DNA of 64,000 nt from Streptomyces antarcticus (GCF_026627255.1 NZ_JAPNLM010000003.1:62001-126000), one strand, 5' to 3'. Shown: positions 15,789 through 24,929, numbered from the stretch's first letter. The notes: generated from the sequence alone by a model not told the origin. Numbers and translations are program-made.

Positions 15789-16682
15789 ATGCGGCCGCAC
15801 GTGGAACTTGTGGACGAGCGCGATCTGATCTGGCACATGGGGGAGTTCGAGCACGCCCAGGGCAGCACCCGGCAGCGCAACCTCAGCTACGACGAGGAGG
15901 ACGGCTCGGCGTCGCTGAAGGTCCGCTTCGACACCGACTGGTCGCGGCCGGGCGGCGTGCACCACGCCGCCACCGAGTGGTACGTCCTCTCCGGCCGGGT
16001 GACCGTCGGGGACGCCGTCCTCGGCCCCGAGGGCTTCTGGATGGCGCCGGCCGGAGTCCGCACCCCCGCCGTCACGGCCGCGGCCGGTACGGAGATCCTG
16101 CTGTTCCGCGAGTACGGCGACTGGCGCTTCGACCTCGCAGATGCCGACCGGGAGGGCCTGCGCGCCGACCAGAAGCTGGTAGTCCTGCAGACCTCGGAGA
16201 TGCCCTGGACCGACGTGCGCGACGGCAGCCCGATGCGCTTCGACCTCGGCGGCACCCCGGTCCCCGGCCTGTACATCAAGATGCTGCACCGGGACGAGAA
16301 GACCGGCTTCTACAGCAGGCTGATCAAGGCCAAGCCGGGCTGGCGCGAGGAGCCGCTCGCCCACCACCCGTGCACGGAGGAGGCGTACTGCCTCGAAGGC
16401 GCCTTCGACTACAACTACGGCAAGATGTGGCCCGGCACCTACTTCTGGCGCCCCGCCCTCATCCGGCACGGCGACTTCACCGCCGACGCGGAACAGGGCT
16501 GCACCTGGATCGTGCGCTCCGACAGTGATCTCGTGGACTGGTACACCTCAGAGGCCCGCGTCGTCATGCAGGGCCAGGCCACCAACTGGGGACCCGACCA
16601 CCCGCACAGCGTCCCTCCGCGCTTCGTGGAACCGGTCCGCTCCCGAAGCGTCGGTCCGTGGGAGGACCCGTCCTACCAGTGA
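15789..16682 (+). CDS. Bicupin protein of unknown function
   Basis: The 297-residue protein contains two cupin-like folds (about 35-125 and 160-250). The first has GGVHHAATEWYVLSGRV with metal-ligand-like His and Glu and a GPEGFWMAPAG second motif. The second has LAHHPCTEEAYCLEGAF and FWRPALIRHGDF. It resembles DUF4437-type or ChrR-like cupins. A GGAGGGAG precedes the ATG. No catalytic activity can be assigned. The divergent TetR gene suggests it is induced by a small molecule. Confidence 0.75.
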   Translation: MRPHVELVDERDLIWHMGEFEHAQGSTRQRNLSYDEEDGSASLKVRFDTDWSRPGGVHHAATEWYVLSGRVTVGDAVLGPEGFWMAPAGVRTPAVTAAAGTEILLFREYGDWRFDLADADREGLRADQKLVVLQTSEMPWTDVRDGSPMRFDLGGTPVPGLYIKMLHRDEKTGFYSRLIKAKPGWREEPLAHHPCTEEAYCLEGAFDYNYGKMWPGTYFWRPALIRHGDFTADAEQGCTWIVRSDSDLVDWYTSEARVVMQGQATNWGPDHPHSVPPRFVEPVRSRSVGPWEDPSYQ

Positions 16683-16841
16683 CTCCCGCCCGCCGGAGAC
16701 CGCGCTCTCGGGCGGACCTGGCCAGCTCGATCGTGGGCGTGGTGGCCGACAGCCACGCCGCGGCCTGCGAGCGCACCCCGCCGCAACGCCCCCCGCGCCG
16801 GCTGCGTCCTGCGCGCGGGGGGACTGTAAAACCTCGGATCT

Positions 16842-17237
16842 GTGGCACTTGCGGTGGTGACGGAGGGTGACGCTGTTCACCCGGAGCCCGCCGTGATTCC
16901 GACCGCCGTGACCGGGAACCTCAAGCCGAACGCCGTGCTCAAGCTTGCGGCCTTCGACCTCGACGGCCTCCTAGACACCGAGATCGGCGGCTTCGCCTCC
17001 GACGACCACCACCGCCCGGCGCTCGTCACCATCGCCCAGAAGCGCGCCCAGGCCAAGTACGGCATGGTCTTCACCCGCTCGAACACCGTGATCATCGGGG
17101 ACTCGCTAGATGATCGCTTCCAAGGGATAGCTGCGCGGATGCAGGTTCCCGTTTCTGGTGGCGGAAGCCTCATTGGGGTGGCGGCGCGATGGCGGCTACG
17201 CCACCGAAGCGGGATGCGAGGCGGTTGCCCTCAGTAG
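16842..17237 (+). pseudogene. Remnant of a HAD-superfamily hydrolase (C-terminal half)
   Basis: Residues encoded at about 16905-17130 match the C-terminal half of a HAD phosphatase: TGNLKPNAVLKLAAFDLDG, SDDHHRPALVTIAQKRA, and motif IV IIGDSLDD. The N-terminal DxDGT nucleophile motif and the cap domain are missing. The upstream bases are unrelated, and after RFQGIA the sequence drifts into non-homologous residues. It therefore cannot be an active phosphatase. The open frame overlaps the AlkC-like stop. It is the left scar of a zone that also holds a broken transposase. Confidence 0.7.
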
Positions 17238-18316
17238 TGCAGCGTGAACGGGGTTTCCCCGTGGGATCGGCCGTTGACCTGGAGCTGCACCAGATGGACA
17301 CCCGGGTGGTAGCGCCGCGTGCTGATCGGCTTGAAGGAGTGTCTGCGTGTCGCGCGCCACGTCTCGCCGGGAGCCAGGGACCGCGTGGTGAGTTTGAAGA
17401 CCTTGGGGGTGCGGGTCCCGTTGGCCTTCATGTGGAGGACGACGTAGTCGACGACGAGGTGAGCGGTCTGATCGTGAGTGTTGGTCACCGAGTAGTCGAA
17501 CAGCAGATAGTCGCCGACCCGGATCTCTGAGGCGTGGACGTGCGGGCCCTGGACGGCGACGGGACTGTCCGGGAAGTGGCCGAGCAGTGTAAGTGCCCCG
17601 GCGTGGCCGGACTTGATCAGGGTCCGAAGGCCGTGCCGTACCAATCGGGTCGTCGTCGGTGCTGGGTCGCTCAGCCAGCGCGCCGCGACACCAGTGGCGA
17701 TGTCGGGGTGGTCACGGCTGATGTCGTTGAGGTGGTTGGCCACTGATCTGCGGACGTACTCGGAGTCATCCCGGTACAGCGCGTCGAGGAGGGGCAGTGC
17801 GGGTGCCGGATCCGCGATCAGCTCCGGAAGCTGGGGCGCCCAGGGGAGTCTTGGCCGCGTGCCTTCACTGGCCAGTCGACGGACGTGGAGGTCGGGATGC
17901 GTGGTCCACCGCGTTATGACCCGGAGCGCGCGTTCCAGGTCGGCACGGAGGAAGGGCCGGACGGCGATCTCCGCGGTCAGGCGCGGGGTGAGTTCTGTCA
18001 GCAGGGCGAGCGCCGGTTCGAAGGCGTCCTGGCCTCGTACGGCGACGGCCTCGGTGACAGGGAAGATCATCCATCCGGTGAAATCGCTGTCTCGCAGTGC
18101 GGCGCGCAATATGTTCGCGAAGGCCGGGTAGTCCGCCGGAAGATCAGCCAGGACGGCATTTCTGATCAGGGCGACACGCTCGGTGAAGCTCAGCCCGTCC
18201 AGCACGGCGCCGCACCCCCGGGTCTCATGCGCCGTGATCCCGTCACCGGCTCGCGCAAGGCATCGGGCGAGGTCGGCGACGGTGTCCGCGCTGAGTAGTT
18301 CGTCTGCCGAGGGCAC
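17231..18316 (-). CDS. AlkC-like DNA alkylation repair protein with an Ig-like C-terminal domain
   Basis: The 361 residues form an ALK/HEAT-like helical array (about 1-255) with a beta-rich C-terminal domain (about 260-361: ASEIRVGDYLLFDYSVTN, TRSLAPGETWRATRRHSF). HVRRLASEGTRPRLPWAP and DSEYVRRSVANHLNDISRDHP are typical of AlkC/AlkD glycosylases, and an Ig-like tail is known in part of the AlkC family. Such enzymes excise N3- and N7-alkylated purines. The GTG start at 18316 has AAGGAG nine bases upstream. Its stop converges on the HAD remnant. Confidence 0.8.
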   Translation of the reverse strand: MPSADELLSADTVADLARCLARAGDGITAHETRGCGAVLDGLSFTERVALIRNAVLADLPADYPAFANILRAALRDSDFTGWMIFPVTEAVAVRGQDAFEPALALLTELTPRLTAEIAVRPFLRADLERALRVITRWTTHPDLHVRRLASEGTRPRLPWAPQLPELIADPAPALPLLDALYRDDSEYVRRSVANHLNDISRDHPDIATGVAARWLSDPAPTTTRLVRHGLRTLIKSGHAGALTLLGHFPDSPVAVQGPHVHASEIRVGDYLLFDYSVTNTHDQTAHLVVDYVVLHMKANGTRTPKVFKLTTRSLAPGETWRATRRHSFKPISTRRYHPGVHLVQLQVNGRSHGETPFTLHY

Positions 18317-18342
18317 AGCGTCATTCTCCTTGATCGCGAGGG

Positions 18343-18636
18343 CTATGCGGTGTGCAGTACCTGAGCGTGCCGCATCTCGTGCACTGTGCCGATTCGGCTG
18401 AAGAAGCCCTGTGCCCGGGGGTCGGCCGGCATTTCCTTGGCCGCGCGCTCGGCGACGGCGGCGGACGACCAGATGATGAAGTCCAGGACGGTGCCGTCGT
18501 CGAACTGGGCGAGGTGGGCGCCCTGAAAGCCGTCGCCGTACTGCTCCTTGAGTAGTTCGACGAGCTGCTCTCGGTGGGCGGTGAGGGCGGCGGGGTCGTC
18601 GGTGTCGAACCTGACGTACTCGATGGTTGCGCTCAT
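18343..18636 (-). CDS. Small dimeric alpha/beta-barrel protein (monooxygenase-like)
   Basis: This 97-residue protein has the length and pattern of antibiotic-biosynthesis-monooxygenase/EthD-like ferredoxin folds: IEYVRFDTDDP, FQGAHLAQFDDGTVLDFIIWSS, then a C-terminal MRHAQVLHTA strand. AAGGGTGATG precedes the ATG. It lies 26 bases upstream of the AlkC-like gene on the same strand and divergent from the CGNR gene. No enzyme activity is claimed. Confidence 0.7.
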   Translation of the reverse strand: MSATIEYVRFDTDDPAALTAHREQLVELLKEQYGDGFQGAHLAQFDDGTVLDFIIWSSAAVAERAAKEMPADPRAQGFFSRIGTVHEMRHAQVLHTA

Positions 18637-18661
18637 GGCATCACCCTTCGTCGACCATGTT

Positions 18662-18693
18662 ACTCACGGATTTGGTGGATCAAATCCGTGAGT
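18662..18693. promoter_or_regulatory. Perfect 13-bp operator-like palindrome
   Basis: ACTCACGGATTTG (18662-18674) and its exact reverse complement (18681-18693) flank GTGGAT in the spacer between the monooxygenase-like and CGNR genes. Its AT-rich core is unlike the surroundings. It is probably the operator of a regulator acting on one or both divergent genes. Confidence 0.65.
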
Positions 18694-18740
18694 CGAACTT
18701 ATCACGGGTTCGCTGACCTGAATCCAGTAGATTGAGGGGC

Positions 18741-19268
18741 ATGACCATCCGGGACCTGCAGGAAATGCCGTGGATCGGCGAGGACCCGGTCCTCGACCTG
18801 GCCAACACCGTCGTCGTCGGCGCAGGCCCGGGGCGCGGCGACGTCGACTTCCTCGCCGATCAGGAACTCACCAGGCGATGGCGCGCCCGCGCCGCCGACC
18901 GCAGATTGGCCGCCCTCTCCTTGGAGGAGCTGGAGCGGCTGCGTGGGTTGGTCCGCGACGCGCTGGACGCGGCAGCCGGACAGCGGCCGCTCACCGACAG
19001 CCTGCGGACCCGTCTGAACGAACTCGCCTCGTCCGCCCCCGTCGTCTTCCGGATGACCGGCGACGGCCTGCTCGCACAGCAGGAACAGGGCGGCGGCGCC
19101 GACGCCGTCGTCGCCCGCGAGACGCTCGTCCTGGCCGCGGGTCCAGACCGTCAGCGGGTGCGGCGCTGCCACGCCCCCAGTTGCGGCATGTTCTTCCTGG
19201 CCAGGCGCCGCGACCAGGCATGGTGTTCCCTCGGCTGCGGCAACCGGGCGAGGTCCACCCGGCGCTAG
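18741..19268 (+). CDS. CGNR zinc-finger (ABATE domain) regulator
   Basis: The 175-residue protein has an N-terminal ABATE-like domain (GEDPVLDLANTVVVG at about 11-25) and a C-terminal zinc finger, RRCHAPSCGMFF...WCSLGCGNRARSTRR, with four Cys and the CGNR signature. These proteins are putative stress regulators in actinobacteria. GAGGGG lies directly before the ATG. It is divergent from the small monooxygenase-like gene across a strong palindrome, so it may be the regulator that binds there. Confidence 0.87.
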   Translation: MTIRDLQEMPWIGEDPVLDLANTVVVGAGPGRGDVDFLADQELTRRWRARAADRRLAALSLEELERLRGLVRDALDAAAGQRPLTDSLRTRLNELASSAPVVFRMTGDGLLAQQEQGGGADAVVARETLVLAAGPDRQRVRRCHAPSCGMFFLARRRDQAWCSLGCGNRARSTRR

Positions 19269-19327
19269 CCACGAGAAACGGGAACCCCCAGCTGATGAGA
19301 CAGGGGAACCCAAAATCAGGTTGTGTT

Positions 19328-19951
19328 GTGACACCAGACTTGGACTCCCTCGCGACCGCACTCTATGCGGAGACCGACGACCTGCTGAAGGGTTCGCCGC
19401 AGCTTGCTCCGTGGCGGCCAGCGGTGGGTATCGCCCCGAAGCTCACCGACGCCGAGCTGGTCACGCTCGCGATGATGCAGGCCATGCTCGGCTTCACCTC
19501 CGAGGCCCGGTGGCTCCGCCATGCGCGCTCCCACCTGCGGCATCTCTTCCCGTACCTGCCGAAGCAGCCCGGCTACAACAAGCGCCTGCGCAAGGCGGCC
19601 GAGCTGCTCCGCCGGGTCACCCGGCTGCTGGCCACCGAGACCACCGTGTGGAGCGACAACGTGTGGATCGTGGACTCCACGCCGGTGGAGTGTGGCCGCT
19701 CACGTGAGACCGTCAAACGTTCCGACCTGGCTGGATGGGCCGAGTACGGGTACTGCGCCAGCCACAGCCGCTTCTTCTGGGGCCTTCGGCTGCACCTGGT
19801 GTGCACCCTCCAGGGCCTGCCCATCACCTCAGTTACGCCCTTCGAGGCACGGTTGACACGGGAGCAGTTCGCCGCGCGTGGCTGCGGCATCGACTGGGGG
19901 AGCGGCGCCTGTGGCGTACGGAGCAAAGATCACAGCGACCTTGTGAAGTGA
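19328..19951 (+). pseudogene. Truncated IS982-family transposase
   Basis: From a GTG at 19328 the product resembles the N-terminal two-thirds of IS982 transposases: LATALYAETDDLL, PKLTDAELVTLAMMQAMLGF, RWLRHARSHLRHLFPYLP, and WIVDSTPVECGRS with the first catalytic Asp. After QGLPITS (about 19830) the homology stops and the frame runs on into unrelated sequence. No continuation is seen in other frames, so the 3' part was lost by deletion or rearrangement rather than a simple frameshift. Inverted ends and a target duplication could not be recognised. Confidence 0.75.
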
Positions 19952-20299
19952 TCACCGGTAGTGAGCACCGTCCTCTACTTCGAGCCGATGTGGGTCGAGG
20001 GGCGCGCCCTGGGTCGCAGAGGCCACCAAGCGTGGTGCGCACCCTGACTCCGTTCCACTGCGCAGGACTGCGGAAGCGTGTACGACGCGGGCGTGCTGCT
20101 ACGGCCGGCGTCTTTCGGGATGCGGCAAGGATCGACGGCGTGAAAAATTGTCCTCCAATTTTTCGGGGTGATCTTAGGTGAGCGGCGGATCAGGGGGCGC
20201 CATGCGTTAGCGTGGCAAGCGTTCATGGCGAGCCCCCGTGCTGGTTCGTGCTGGTTTTTAAGGCGCAGTAGGGGTAAACGTGCAGGTCAGGGCGATTTC
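19952..20299. other. Intergenic scar between the IS remnant and sbcD
   Basis: These 348 bases hold no supported gene. They include a 9-bp AT-rich hairpin at 20142-20164 and must contain the sbcDC promoter, but no convincing -35/-10 pair was found. Composition is less G/C-rich than the flanks, fitting debris of an insertion. Confidence 0.5.
20142..20164. repeat. AT-rich inverted repeat
   Basis: GAAAAATTG (20142-20150) and CAATTTTTC (20156-20164) are perfect inverted repeats around TCCTC. Such an AT-rich stem is rare in this genome. It could be an IS end fragment, a regulator site or a terminator. Confidence 0.7.
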
Positions 20300-21466
20300 A
20301 TGAGATTCCTGCACACCTCCGACTGGCACCTCGGCCGGGCCTTCCACCGTGTGAACCTGCTCGGCGCCCAGGCCGCCTTCGTCGACCACCTCGTCGCGGC
20401 CGTGCGCGAGCACGAGGTCGACGCCCTCCTCGTCGCCGGCGACGTGTACGACCGGGCCGTGCCCCCGCTGTCCGCCGTCGAGCTGTACGACCGGGCCCTG
20501 CACCGGCTCGCCGACCTTGGCGTGCCCACCGTGATGATCTCCGGCAACCACGACTCCGCCCGCCGCCTCGGCGTCGGGTCGGGGCTGATCGACCGGGCCG
20601 GCATCCACCTCAGGACCGACCCGGCCGGCTGCGCCGACCCCGTGGTGCTGGCCGACGTACACGGCGAGGTGGCGTTCTACGGGCTGCCGTACCTGGAACC
20701 CGCTCTGGTCAAGGACCAGTTCGGCGCGGAGAAGGCCAGCCACGAGGCGGTCCTCGGCGCGGCCATGGACCGGATCCGGGCCGACCTGGCCGGCCGCCCG
20801 ACCGGCACCCGCTCCGTCGTCCTGGCCCACGCCTTCGTCACCGGCGGGCAGGCCAGCGACAGCGAGCGCGACATCGCCGTCGGCGGGGTCGAGGCCGTGC
20901 CCGCCTCCGTCTTCGACGGCGTGGACTACGCGGCCCTCGGCCACCTCCACGGCTGCCAGACGATCACCGAACGGGTCCGCTACTCCGGTTCCCCGCTCGC
21001 CTACTCCTTCTCCGAGGCCGACCACCGCAAGACCATGTGGCTGGTCGAACTCGGCGCCGGAGGCGAGATCGCCGCCGAGCGGATCGGCACCCCCGTACCA
21101 CGCGCCCTCGGCCGCCTGCGCGGCCGGCTGGACGACCTGCTCGGGGACCCGGCGCACACCGCGCACGAGGACTCCTGGGTCGAGGCCGTCCTGACCGACC
21201 CGGTCCGCCCCGACGACCCCATGGCCCGGCTCGCCACCCGCTTCCCGCACATCCTCAGCCTCGGCTTCGACCCCGAGGGCCGCGAGGAGGAGCCCGGAGT
21301 CTCCTACGCCCAGCGACTCAAGGGCCGCAGCGACCAGGAGATCGCCGAGGACTTCGTCGCCCACGTCCGCGGTGGCGGCCGGGCCGACGAGGCCGAACGG
21401 GCCGTGCTCCAGGGAGCCTTCGACGACGTACGGGTCGACGACGGCCTGCGGGAGACCCACCGATGA
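20300..21466 (+). CDS. sbcD: SbcD nuclease subunit
   Basis: The 388-residue protein is the Mre11-like phosphoesterase of the SbcCD complex, which cleaves hairpins and trims DNA ends. Metal-binding motifs are in order: HTSDWHLG (5-12), AGDVYDRAVP (about 51-60), ISGNHDSARR, VLAHAFVTGG and YAALGHLHGCQ. A C-terminal SbcD-type domain follows. Its TGA overlaps the sbcC ATG (ATGA), so the two are co-translated. Confidence 0.95.
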   Translation: MRFLHTSDWHLGRAFHRVNLLGAQAAFVDHLVAAVREHEVDALLVAGDVYDRAVPPLSAVELYDRALHRLADLGVPTVMISGNHDSARRLGVGSGLIDRAGIHLRTDPAGCADPVVLADVHGEVAFYGLPYLEPALVKDQFGAEKASHEAVLGAAMDRIRADLAGRPTGTRSVVLAHAFVTGGQASDSERDIAVGGVEAVPASVFDGVDYAALGHLHGCQTITERVRYSGSPLAYSFSEADHRKTMWLVELGAGGEIAAERIGTPVPRALGRLRGRLDDLLGDPAHTAHEDSWVEAVLTDPVRPDDPMARLATRFPHILSLGFDPEGREEEPGVSYAQRLKGRSDQEIAEDFVAHVRGGGRADEAERAVLQGAFDDVRVDDGLRETHR

Positions 21467-24400
21467 GGCTGCACCGGCTCAAGGTCACCGCCTTCGGCCC
21501 CTTCGCCGAACCCCAGGAGATCGACTTCGACGCGCTCTCCGGCGCCGGGATCTTCCTGCTGCACGGACCCACCGGCGCGGGCAAGACCTCCGTCCTCGAC
21601 GCCGTCTGCTACGCGCTCTACGGGTCCGTCCCAGGCCCCCGCCAGGCCCCCGGCGCCAGCCTGCGCAGCGACCACGCCGCCGCCGGGACCCCGACCGAGG
21701 TCACCCTCGAACTCACCGCGGGCGGCCGCCGCCTGGAGATCACCCGGCGCCCCGAGCAGGACCGGCCCAAGAAGCGCGGCACGGGCACCACCAAGGACAA
21801 GCCGCAGAGCCTGCTGCGCGAGCGCACCGGCGACGGCTGGGACGGGCTCAGCCGCTCCCACCAGGAGATCGGCGAGGAGATCGAGCAGCTCCTCGGCATG
21901 AGCCGCGAGCAGTTCTGCCAGGTGGTGCTGCTGCCGCAGGGGGAGTTCGCCCGGTTCCTGCGCGCCGACGAGGCCGCCCGCGGCCGACTGCTCGGACGGC
22001 TCTTCGACACCCGCCGGTTCGCCGCCGTCGAAGCCCTGCTCGGCGACCGCCGCCGGGCCGCCGAGGCCGGGGTCCGGGCCGGCGACGAGAAGGTGCTCCA
22101 CACCGCCCAGCGGCTCGCCCAGGCCGCCGGCGACAGCGCCGACCTGCGGGACTGGCCGCTGCCCGGACTCCAGCCCGGCGACCCCGGACTCGCCCCGGCC
22201 GTCCGCGCCTGGGCGGCCGTCGCCCGGTGCGCCGCCCGGGAGCGCTTCACGGTCACCGAGTACGCCCTCGCCGCCGTCGAGAGCCGCCACGCCGCGGCCC
22301 GGCGCGCCGCCGAGGACGCGCGGGAGCTCGACCGGCTCCAGCGCCGCCACGCCGAGACCACCCGCCGGGCCGCCGCGCTCGCCGAGGCGGAGCCCGAGCG
22401 GGAACGCGTACGCCGCCTGCTCGACCGGGCCCGGCGCGGCGCCCTGGTGGCCCCCGCCCTGGAACTGCGCGGGGCAGCCTCCGCCGCGCACCTCACCGCC
22501 GCCCACGCCGAGGCGGCGGCCCGCGCCGAACTCCCGCCGCCCCTCGCCGAAGCGGGCACCGAGCATCTGGCCTCCGTCGAGCAGCGGCTGCGCGAGGACC
22601 TCGGCGCGCTCGGCGCCGCCCGGCGCTCCGAGCAGCGCAGCGCCGAGATCGGCCGCGAGCGGGCCGACCTGGAGCGCGAGGCCAGGGCCGCCGAGGAGCA
22701 GCACCAGGAGTCCGCCGAGTGGCTGGAGCGCTGGGACACCACCCGGGCCGCCCTGGCCGCGCGGGTGGACGCCGCCCAGCAGGCCGCGACGCTCGCCGAG
22801 CAGCTCGCCGGCCGGCTGGAACCCGCCCGCCAGCGCCTCCAGGCCGCTCGGAAACGGGACGCCCTCACCGCCGACGCGCGGCGCGCCGAGGACGAACTGC
22901 TGGCCGTGCGCGCGGAGTCGGCCGCCGCCCGGGAGCGCTGGCTGGAGCTCAAGGAGGCCCGGCTGCGCGGGATCGCCGCCGAGCTGGCCGAAGCCCTGGT
23001 CGCCGGGGAAGCCTGCGCCGTGTGCGGCAGCGCCGCGCACCCGGACCCGGCCCGCCCGGCCCCAGGCCACGTCGACCGGGACGCCGAGGACGCCGCCCAC
23101 GCCGCCTTCGAGCGGGCCGAGGAGGCCCGGGCCGCCGTCGGGCTCCGGCTCGCCGCCCTGGAGGAGGCCCGCGCCGGGGCCGCGTCCGCCGCCGGGGACG
23201 CCACCGCTGCCGAACTCGACTCCCTGGCCTCGGACCTGAGCGCCCGGCACGCCGCCGCCCACGCCGCCGCCGCGGGACTGCACACCGCCCGGGAGCACCT
23301 CGCCCGCGCCGAGCGGGAGCACACCGCGCGCAGCGCCGACCGCCTCGACGCCGAGCGCCGGGTCGCCGCCAGGGCCTCGCGCCGCGAGGCCCTGGACCGG
23401 GAGCAGGCCTCCCTGGAGGCCGAGCTGGCCCAGGTCCGGGGCGACGCGCCCACCGTCGCCGCCCGGGCCCGCACCCTGGAGGACCGGGTCCGGATGGTCG
23501 CGGCGGCCGCCGGCGCGCTGCGCCGGGCCGAGACGACCGCCGCCCGGCTGAAGGAGGCCGACGACCAGCTCGCCGACGCCGCGTTCAGGGCCGGCTTCGA
23601 CACCGTCGAGGCCGCCGCCGAGGCCGTGCTTCCCGAGTACGAGCGCACCGCCCTGCAGCACCGGCTGGACGCCTGGCAGGCGGAGCAGGCCCTGCTGGCC
23701 GACCGCCGCGGCGAGACCGGCACCGCCGAGGCCGCAGCGCTGCCCCCGGCCGCACCGGAGGCCGCCGAGGCGTACGCCGCGCTGGCCGCGGCGAAGCTCC
23801 GTACGGCCGGATCCGCCCACGACGCCGCCCGGGTCCGCTGCGCCGAACTGGACGCCCTCTCCCGCCGGGCCGAACAGGAGCTGCGCGCCCTCGGCCCGCT
23901 GCGGGACGCCTACGACCGGGTCGCCCGGCTGGCCGGGCTCACCGCGGGCACCTCCGCCGACAACGAGCGCAAGATGCGCCTGGAGGCGTACGTCCTCGCC
24001 GCCCGCCTGGAGCAGGTGGCCGCCGCGGCGACGGTACGGCTGCTGCGGATGTCCGGCGGCCGCTACACGCTCGTCCACTCCGACGCGCGAGCGAGCGGCC
24101 GCGGCCGGTCCGGCCTGGGACTGCACGTGGTCGACGCCTGGACCGGCAGCGAGCGCGACACCGCCACGCTGTCCGGCGGCGAGACCTTCTTCGCGTCGCT
24201 CGCCCTCGCGCTCGGCCTGGCGGACGTGGTCACGGACGAGGCGGGCGGGATGCGCCTGGACACCCTCTTCATCGACGAGGGCTTCGGCAGCCTCGACGAC
24301 CAGGCGCTGGACGAGGTGCTCGACGTACTCGACTCGCTGCGCGAGCGGGACCGCAGCGTCGGCATCGTCAGCCACGTGGCCGACCTGCGGACCCGGGTCC

Positions 24401-24474
24401 AGACCCAGCTGGAGATCGTCAAGCAGCGCGGCGGCTCGGTCGTACGCCACCGTACCGCCGCACTCACGGACTGA
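21463..24474 (+). CDS. sbcC: SbcC ATPase subunit of the SbcCD nuclease
   Basis: The 1003-residue SMC/Rad50-like ATPase has Walker A GPTGAGKTS (35-43), Q-loop VVLLPQGEFARFLRAD, long Ala/Glu/Arg coiled coils and a zinc hook CAVCG with Cys at 518 and 521. The C-terminal lobe has TLSGGETFFASLALALG and Walker B DTLFIDEGFGSLD. It holds DNA ends for SbcD in the nucleoid. The last 11 bases overlap, tail to tail, with the Lrp-family gene. Confidence 0.95.
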   Translation: MRLHRLKVTAFGPFAEPQEIDFDALSGAGIFLLHGPTGAGKTSVLDAVCYALYGSVPGPRQAPGASLRSDHAAAGTPTEVTLELTAGGRRLEITRRPEQDRPKKRGTGTTKDKPQSLLRERTGDGWDGLSRSHQEIGEEIEQLLGMSREQFCQVVLLPQGEFARFLRADEAARGRLLGRLFDTRRFAAVEALLGDRRRAAEAGVRAGDEKVLHTAQRLAQAAGDSADLRDWPLPGLQPGDPGLAPAVRAWAAVARCAARERFTVTEYALAAVESRHAAARRAAEDARELDRLQRRHAETTRRAAALAEAEPERERVRRLLDRARRGALVAPALELRGAASAAHLTAAHAEAAARAELPPPLAEAGTEHLASVEQRLREDLGALGAARRSEQRSAEIGRERADLEREARAAEEQHQESAEWLERWDTTRAALAARVDAAQQAATLAEQLAGRLEPARQRLQAARKRDALTADARRAEDELLAVRAESAAARERWLELKEARLRGIAAELAEALVAGEACAVCGSAAHPDPARPAPGHVDRDAEDAAHAAFERAEEARAAVGLRLAALEEARAGAASAAGDATAAELDSLASDLSARHAAAHAAAAGLHTAREHLARAEREHTARSADRLDAERRVAARASRREALDREQASLEAELAQVRGDAPTVAARARTLEDRVRMVAAAAGALRRAETTAARLKEADDQLADAAFRAGFDTVEAAAEAVLPEYERTALQHRLDAWQAEQALLADRRGETGTAEAAALPPAAPEAAEAYAALAAAKLRTAGSAHDAARVRCAELDALSRRAEQELRALGPLRDAYDRVARLAGLTAGTSADNERKMRLEAYVLAARLEQVAAAATVRLLRMSGGRYTLVHSDARASGRGRSGLGLHVVDAWTGSERDTATLSGGETFFASLALALGLADVVTDEAGGMRLDTLFIDEGFGSLDDQALDEVLDVLDSLRERDRSVGIVSHVADLRTRVQTQLEIVKQRGGSVVRHRTAALTD

Positions 24475-24910
24475 GAGGTCGGCGGGGGAGCGGCGAGGAG
24501 TACACGACGCTCGTCGTCACCGAGCCGAGCCCCGAGATCCGGCCCGTGACCTCCTCGAGGTGCGCCATCGAGCGGGCGGCGACCTTGAGTACGAAGCAGT
24601 CGTCGCCGGTGACGTGGTGGGCCTCCAGGATGTCCGGGGTGGCGTCCAGGAAGTCGTGGAACGGCTTGTAGTTGCCGTGCGGATAGCGCAGCCGGACCAG
24701 GGCCAGGATCGACTTGCCGAGCTTGTCCGGGTCGACCACCGCCGTGTACCCGGTGATCACGCCCACCTCCTCCATGCGGCGGACCCGCTCGGTGACGGCA
24801 CTCGCGGACATCGAGACGGAGCGGGCGAGTTCGGTGAAACTGGCGCGGCCGTCCCGCTGGAGGGCTTCGAGGATGCGCCAGTCGGTGGCGTCCGGGGAAT
24901 AGTCGGTCAT
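24464..24910 (-). CDS. Lrp/AsnC-family regulator divergent from a rhodanese gene
   Basis: The 148-residue protein has an N-terminal winged helix (DWRILEALQRDGRASFTELARSVSMSASAVTERVRRME, about 10-47) and a C-terminal RAM effector domain (about 65-140). It faces the rhodanese gene across 94 bases containing an inverted repeat, so local control is probable. Lrp-type proteins usually sense an amino acid; with a sulfurtransferase neighbour, cysteine or a related thiol is a possible ligand, but that is only inference. Confidence 0.9.
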   Translation of the reverse strand: MTDYSPDATDWRILEALQRDGRASFTELARSVSMSASAVTERVRRMEEVGVITGYTAVVDPDKLGKSILALVRLRYPHGNYKPFHDFLDATPDILEAHHVTGDDCFVLKVAARSMAHLEEVTGRISGLGSVTTSVVYSSPLPRRPLSP

Positions 24911-24929
24911 GTCGCAGGTTTAGCAGGGG

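Noticed and set aside
19328-20299. Complete insertion sequence
   Set aside because: The transposase is truncated, and no matching terminal inverted repeats or target duplication could be identified.
21304-24450. A 1048-codon open frame antisense to sbcC
   Set aside because: It is a shadow of the high-G+C coding strand, with Gly/Gln/Val-rich composition and no domains.
20300-24474. Phage-defence island around sbcDC
   Set aside because: SbcCD is a core repair complex with no defence genes nearby; the IS remnant alone is not enough evidence.
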